DNA of 24,975 bases from CAZOWL01 sp964583605 (GTDB lineage Bacteria; Pseudomonadota; Gammaproteobacteria; Chromatiales; Chromatiaceae), in contig CAZOWL010000065.1 in NCBI GenBank assembly GCA_964583605.1, forward strand, positions 1 through 24,975. Reading direction: 5' to 3'. A program made the position numbers and the translations under genes. A model generated the notes under the pieces. It was not told the DNA's origin. It saw only the letters and a list, made by a program, of their open reading frames with translations, and did not search any database. Positions 22,722 through 24,975 of this stretch are shown here, piece by piece; the stretch's first letter is position 1; each line of letters begins with the position of its first letter.

Positions 22722-23026
22722 CAGCCGAGTCCGGTAATGATGACGCGCTCGACCTGACCGTCTTTGTTCCGCACTAGAATCTCGCCGCCGTTGTCGACGA
22801 TATCGGCAAGAGTCTTGGTGACGCCCAAGGCGACGCTGACCGCTGCGGCGTTACTGCGAGATTGGAATTTCTCTCGGACCGCCGCCGTGTTATCGACATC
22901 CCGTTGGCTCAAGTTCATGGTTACTTTCACTGCTTTAGGCTCTCTGAGCCTGTCGTCTCCAGGCGGTAGTTTATCATCCGCTGAAGTACCGTTAGGTACT
23001 GCGGCTTGTGGGGCAAGGTGGGGCAT
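22721..23026 (-). CDS. Ribbon-helix-helix-like protein of the flanked cassette
   Basis: This encodes 101 residues. A disordered N-terminal tail (1-30, Pro/Asp/Lys-rich) precedes a strand (AVKVTMNLS), a helix (RDVDNTAAVREKFQ), a SRSN turn, a long helix (AAAVSVALGVTKTLADIV) and a closing beta hairpin (EILVRNKDGQVERVII). The strand-helix-helix order and the Ser-Arg-Ser/Asn turn recall ribbon-helix-helix DNA-binding proteins with a C-terminal extension; this is pattern inference, not a family hit. GGAGG lies six bases before the ATG. A terminator separates it from the 343-residue gene upstream, and it overlaps the membrane protein gene by one base. Confidence 0.72.
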   Translation of the reverse strand: MPHLAPQAAVPNGTSADDKLPPGDDRLREPKAVKVTMNLSQRDVDNTAAVREKFQSRSNAAAVSVALGVTKTLADIVDNGGEILVRNKDGQVERVIITGLG

Positions 23027-23080
23027 GTTACCTCCTGTTAAGGTAAGGGTAGAAACAGGCGCTCATGTGTCGCCTGCGCC

Positions 23081-23116
23081 AAAAAACCCTCTCCGGCCGA
23101 AATTGGCCGCCGAGGG
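23081..23116 (-). terminator. Rho-independent terminator after the 343-residue gene
   Basis: On the minus strand the stem CCCTCGGCGGCC / GGCCGGAGAGGG, with two internal mismatches and a six-base AATTTC loop, is followed by six T (23086-23081). It lies 30 bases past the stop at 23145 and before the ribosome binding site of the next gene. It should end most transcripts, or let a fraction through to the two downstream genes. Confidence 0.8.
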
Positions 23117-23144
23117 CTCCCTCGCTACCCTAGCGGGTAGTTGA

Positions 23145-24176
23145 TTAGATAAACAGCGGGGCCAATTCCGGACGGCAGCTTGCGCCCAAAATAGTCCGCT
23201 GGACCAAAACCGTTGCGTCGCCAAAAGCACGTGAACGACCCTCGCCGATGACGTAGCTCGTCGCGCAAACGTGACCTACCTTCGAACCGTTCGCCTTGAC
23301 AGCCCAGCTATCCTGGGCGGGACGGTAATGGGGCACTTGCAACAGATCGACCGGAGCTTCGTCGACAAATGTCCGAATAAGCGCGGTTTCCTCGTCAGTA
23401 CCGCAGAAACAACCGCTCGGCTCAACGTGCACTCGAGACGCATCAAGAAACACGTTGTTGAACGTTCTTACTTCGAACGCGCCAAGAACTTTCGCCGCGT
23501 ACCCCATCACTTGGCCGAGTGGAACATCGAATGCCCGATGGAATCTGAAGAATCCCCGCTTGAAGATCTCCTCCAAAAACGGGTTGCGCTCGCCGAAACG
23601 GGCTAAATCATCGAAATTTCGCTCTAAGACTGCGCTTCGATCTGCGCGGGTAACGCCCCGGAGGTACAGATGCGCGTAAGCGCGCAGCAGATAGCTTGCG
23701 CTTTGACACTGTTGATGTTCGCGTCTGGTGTGGACGTAGATCTGGACGACCGGACGCTGTCCGGCCGACGACAGTTCGTCACTTTTCACCGCCACCTTCG
23801 GACTCCAGTTCGCAACGCCCTTGGTTTCGAAGTTGAAACAGATAGTTAAATCCAAGTGCGCGGCGAGATCTTCCAGGGTGACCCCTAGCATCAAATTTCC
23901 GTTCCGACAAAACCCCCGATGTACTTCCTTCGCAACATCTGTCAGTTGGCTCCAGGCACGATTTTCTGTCAGGTACTCATCCGTCAGATACATCGGCGTT
24001 GCCCCACATCGACCGGTGACAACACTTGCGACACTGCGTGCCCTTAGAAGTTCTGTAGGAAATACGGCTCTGAGATGTTTTTTAGCCGTAATATAGGCGC
24101 CTGTCAAGCATTGCTGTTGGGAGGATTTCTCGTTTCGAGGATCCGCGAGCGACGCATCCTCGGATCCGTTGGACAC
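23145..24176 (-). CDS. Unrecognised 343-residue protein of the flanked cassette
   Basis: I do not recognise this protein. The first 25 residues are polar and probably disordered. A mixed alpha/beta body follows without signal peptide or membrane helix. LEDLAAHLDLTICFNF, then RPVVQIYVHTRREHQQC and LLRAYAHLYLRG have the layout of an ImmA/IrrE-type metallopeptidase core (helix, strand, strand, helix), but the HExxH site would be HLYLR, so any such fold would be inactive. This is speculation. Later features are FKRGFFRFHRAFDVPLG and a CFC pair (SGCFCGTDEE). The start is a GTG at 24176 with no good ribosome binding site and no ATG upstream in frame, so it is uncertain. Base composition is clearly less G+C-rich than the surrounding genes, suggesting transfer. 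A terminator follows the stop. Confidence 0.75.
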   Translation of the reverse strand: MSNGSEDASLADPRNEKSSQQQCLTGAYITAKKHLRAVFPTELLRARSVASVVTGRCGATPMYLTDEYLTENRAWSQLTDVAKEVHRGFCRNGNLMLGVTLEDLAAHLDLTICFNFETKGVANWSPKVAVKSDELSSAGQRPVVQIYVHTRREHQQCQSASYLLRAYAHLYLRGVTRADRSAVLERNFDDLARFGERNPFLEEIFKRGFFRFHRAFDVPLGQVMGYAAKVLGAFEVRTFNNVFLDASRVHVEPSGCFCGTDEETALIRTFVDEAPVDLLQVPHYRPAQDSWAVKANGSKVGHVCATSYVIGEGRSRAFGDATVLVQRTILGASCRPELAPLFI

Positions 24177-24263
24177 GTGACGCAGTGTTCTGGACGTCTC
24201 GGTGACCGCTGCGTTCTTCCCCTCCCTGCACCATAGGAGGGTGCTCGCTCAGTAGGCGTGCAA

Positions 24264-24281
24264 CTGTTAACCATCTGTTAA
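24264..24281 (-). promoter_or_regulatory. AT-rich promoter region with direct repeat
   Basis: CTGTTAA occurs at 24264-24270 and 24275-24281, 11 bases apart, inside an AT-rich island (about 24256-24297) some 90 bases upstream of the 343-residue gene. Spaced direct repeats one helical turn apart suit a dimeric or tetrameric regulator; the ribbon-helix-helix-like protein of the cassette is the obvious candidate. No clear -35/-10 pair could be fixed. Confidence 0.35.
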
Positions 24282-24365
24282 AAATTGGTTTTTTGCCTAG
24301 TTGACGCTCGCCCGCCCAAACTCCGAGGACCGCTTGCGCCGAACCGCGCCGCGGGAGCCGCACAC

Positions 24366-24401
24366 ACCACCGGGAAGGGGTCAACCACCGGGAAGGGGTC
24401 A
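24366..24401 (+). repeat. 18-bp tandem duplication
   Basis: ACCACCGGGAAGGGGTCA occurs twice head to tail (24366-24383, 24384-24401). The second copy runs into AGTCTTGAAATCGAGCATAT, which continues GGGGTCAAGTCTTGAA, another dispersed repeat type often found with the GGGGACAG elements. Confidence 0.7.
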
Positions 24402-24428
24402 AGTCTTGAAATCGAGCATATGCGTGAT

Positions 24429-24505
24429 GGGCAACAACGGGGCAACAACGGGGACCGGGGCAACAACGGGGACCGGGGACCGGGGCAACAACGGGGGGCA
24501 ACAAA
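24429..24505 (+). repeat. GGGCAACAACGGGGACC repeat cluster
   Basis: Variants of GGGCAACAACGGGG and GGGGACC are repeated irregularly four times up to copy B. This mirrors the CAACAAC-GGGG cluster in front of copy A. Confidence 0.65.
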
Positions 24506-24595
24506 GGGGACAGATTTATTTAGAGGACCCAAAGTCGCCGGAGCGGTAGGTGCGGAGATCAACATCGCCCTATGTGCAATGGGAGACCTGACCCC
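24506..24595 (+). repeat. 90-bp direct repeat, copy B (right edge of cassette)
   Basis: This matches 22216-22305 at 89 of 90 bases in the same orientation. It carries one GGGGACAGATTTATTT unit and ends GGGAGACCTGACCCC. Between here and 24778 I see no gene. Confidence 0.85.
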
Positions 24596-24778
24596 GGTCA
24601 CTCAAAGCTGCGTTTGGGACGTAGTAGTGGGGCGGAATACGCGATTCGAGGCAGTCACGAGGCACTTCGCGCATACCGAAGTCATCGGGTCCGGTTAAGT
24701 GGAGACCCCGGAGCGCCTATATGACCGATTTTGGGGTTTTCGGAGGGGACTCAAGAACTGGGGCGTACTACGACATTC

Positions 24779-24975
24779 CTACTGGGGGCCTTCGTTGGAA
24801 ACCTCGTCGTTGGGGCAGCCAAGGCACGCGCATATGGCGGCGAGAGCGCGGACGAACCCGGGGTGATTGAGCCGGCCCACGCGACGGACAACAAGATCCT
24901 TGTTGAGCGTGAAGAGCTTGTCCGGCCGCAGAACACTCGGCTTGGGAAGGCGGCCCAGCGCGAAATCCGAGTCAG
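24779..24975 (-). CDS. PemK/MazF-family toxin, C-terminal part (continues past the window edge)
   Basis: The frame enters from the window edge and encodes 64 residues to a TAG at 24781-24779. KPSVLRPDKLFTLNKDLVVR followed by RVGRL matches the C-terminal half of PemK/MazF endoribonuclease toxins (PS.I.PD.L.T….LV.R.GRL). The tail (FVRALAAICACLGCPNDEV) is slightly longer than the usual end of these proteins. MazF-type toxins cleave RNA at short motifs and are held in check by an antitoxin gene that normally precedes them, here outside the window. The N-terminal catalytic part cannot be seen, so integrity is unknown. Confidence 0.6.
   Translation of the reverse strand, partial: DSDFALGRLPKPSVLRPDKLFTLNKDLVVRRVGRLNHPGFVRALAAICACLGCPNDEVSNEGPQ

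Noticed and set aside
24285..24698. 137-residue plus-strand frame across copy B
   Set aside because: It translates the repeat units (QQRGNNGDRG-type sequence) and has no independent gene features.

Overview
The window looks like chromosomal DNA of a high-G+C gammaproteobacterium. A purple sulfur bacterium or other sulfur oxidiser of the Chromatiaceae type is my best guess, from the E. coli-type quinol:fumarate reductase, sulfur-handling rhodanese and metallo-beta-lactamase proteins, a nickel-uptake regulon and the repeat families present. This placement is inference; no marker gene (rRNA, ribosomal protein) is in the window.

Layout. 1-690: broken metal P-type ATPase carrying an in-frame 86-bp inverted-repeat element. 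876-2820 (minus): Fur-like promoter, hemP, a 56-codon ORF and a coiled-coil DUF2325 gene. 3131-3555 (minus): small membrane protein with a possible Fur box far upstream. 3821-9893 (minus): tightly packed ppc-frdABCD operon, the reductive C4 arm from PEP to succinate; on the other strand follow a decayed PAP2 phosphatase and a DASS dicarboxylate transporter (10750-12237). 12421-14223 (plus): remnant of a YeeE-type sulfur transporter, then an MBL/double-rhodanese protein. 14338-15528 (minus): MerR-methyltransferase fusion under a 19-bp-spacer MerR-type promoter. 15693-20543: nickel regulon, with nikR divergent from porin-nikK-nikM-nikL-nikQ. The promoter lies under a perfect NikR palindrome, and the ATPase gene nikO survives only as 14 codons.

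20544-22100 is a graveyard of gene fragments (RES-like, Rpn/PD-(D/E)XK-like, winged-helix) with a second copy of the 86-bp element, followed by an intact rhodanese. From 22100 to 24600 a three-gene cassette of atypical composition lies between two near-identical 90-bp direct repeats of the GGGGACAGATTTATTT type. It encodes an unrecognised 343-residue protein, a ribbon-helix-helix-like protein and a two-helix membrane protein. This is the best candidate for an undescribed system. The window ends in the 3' part of a probable PemK/MazF-type toxin gene.

Together the intact genes suggest an organism handling iron/haem, nickel, C4 dicarboxylates and sulfane sulfur, in a genome region being eroded by small non-autonomous repeats.
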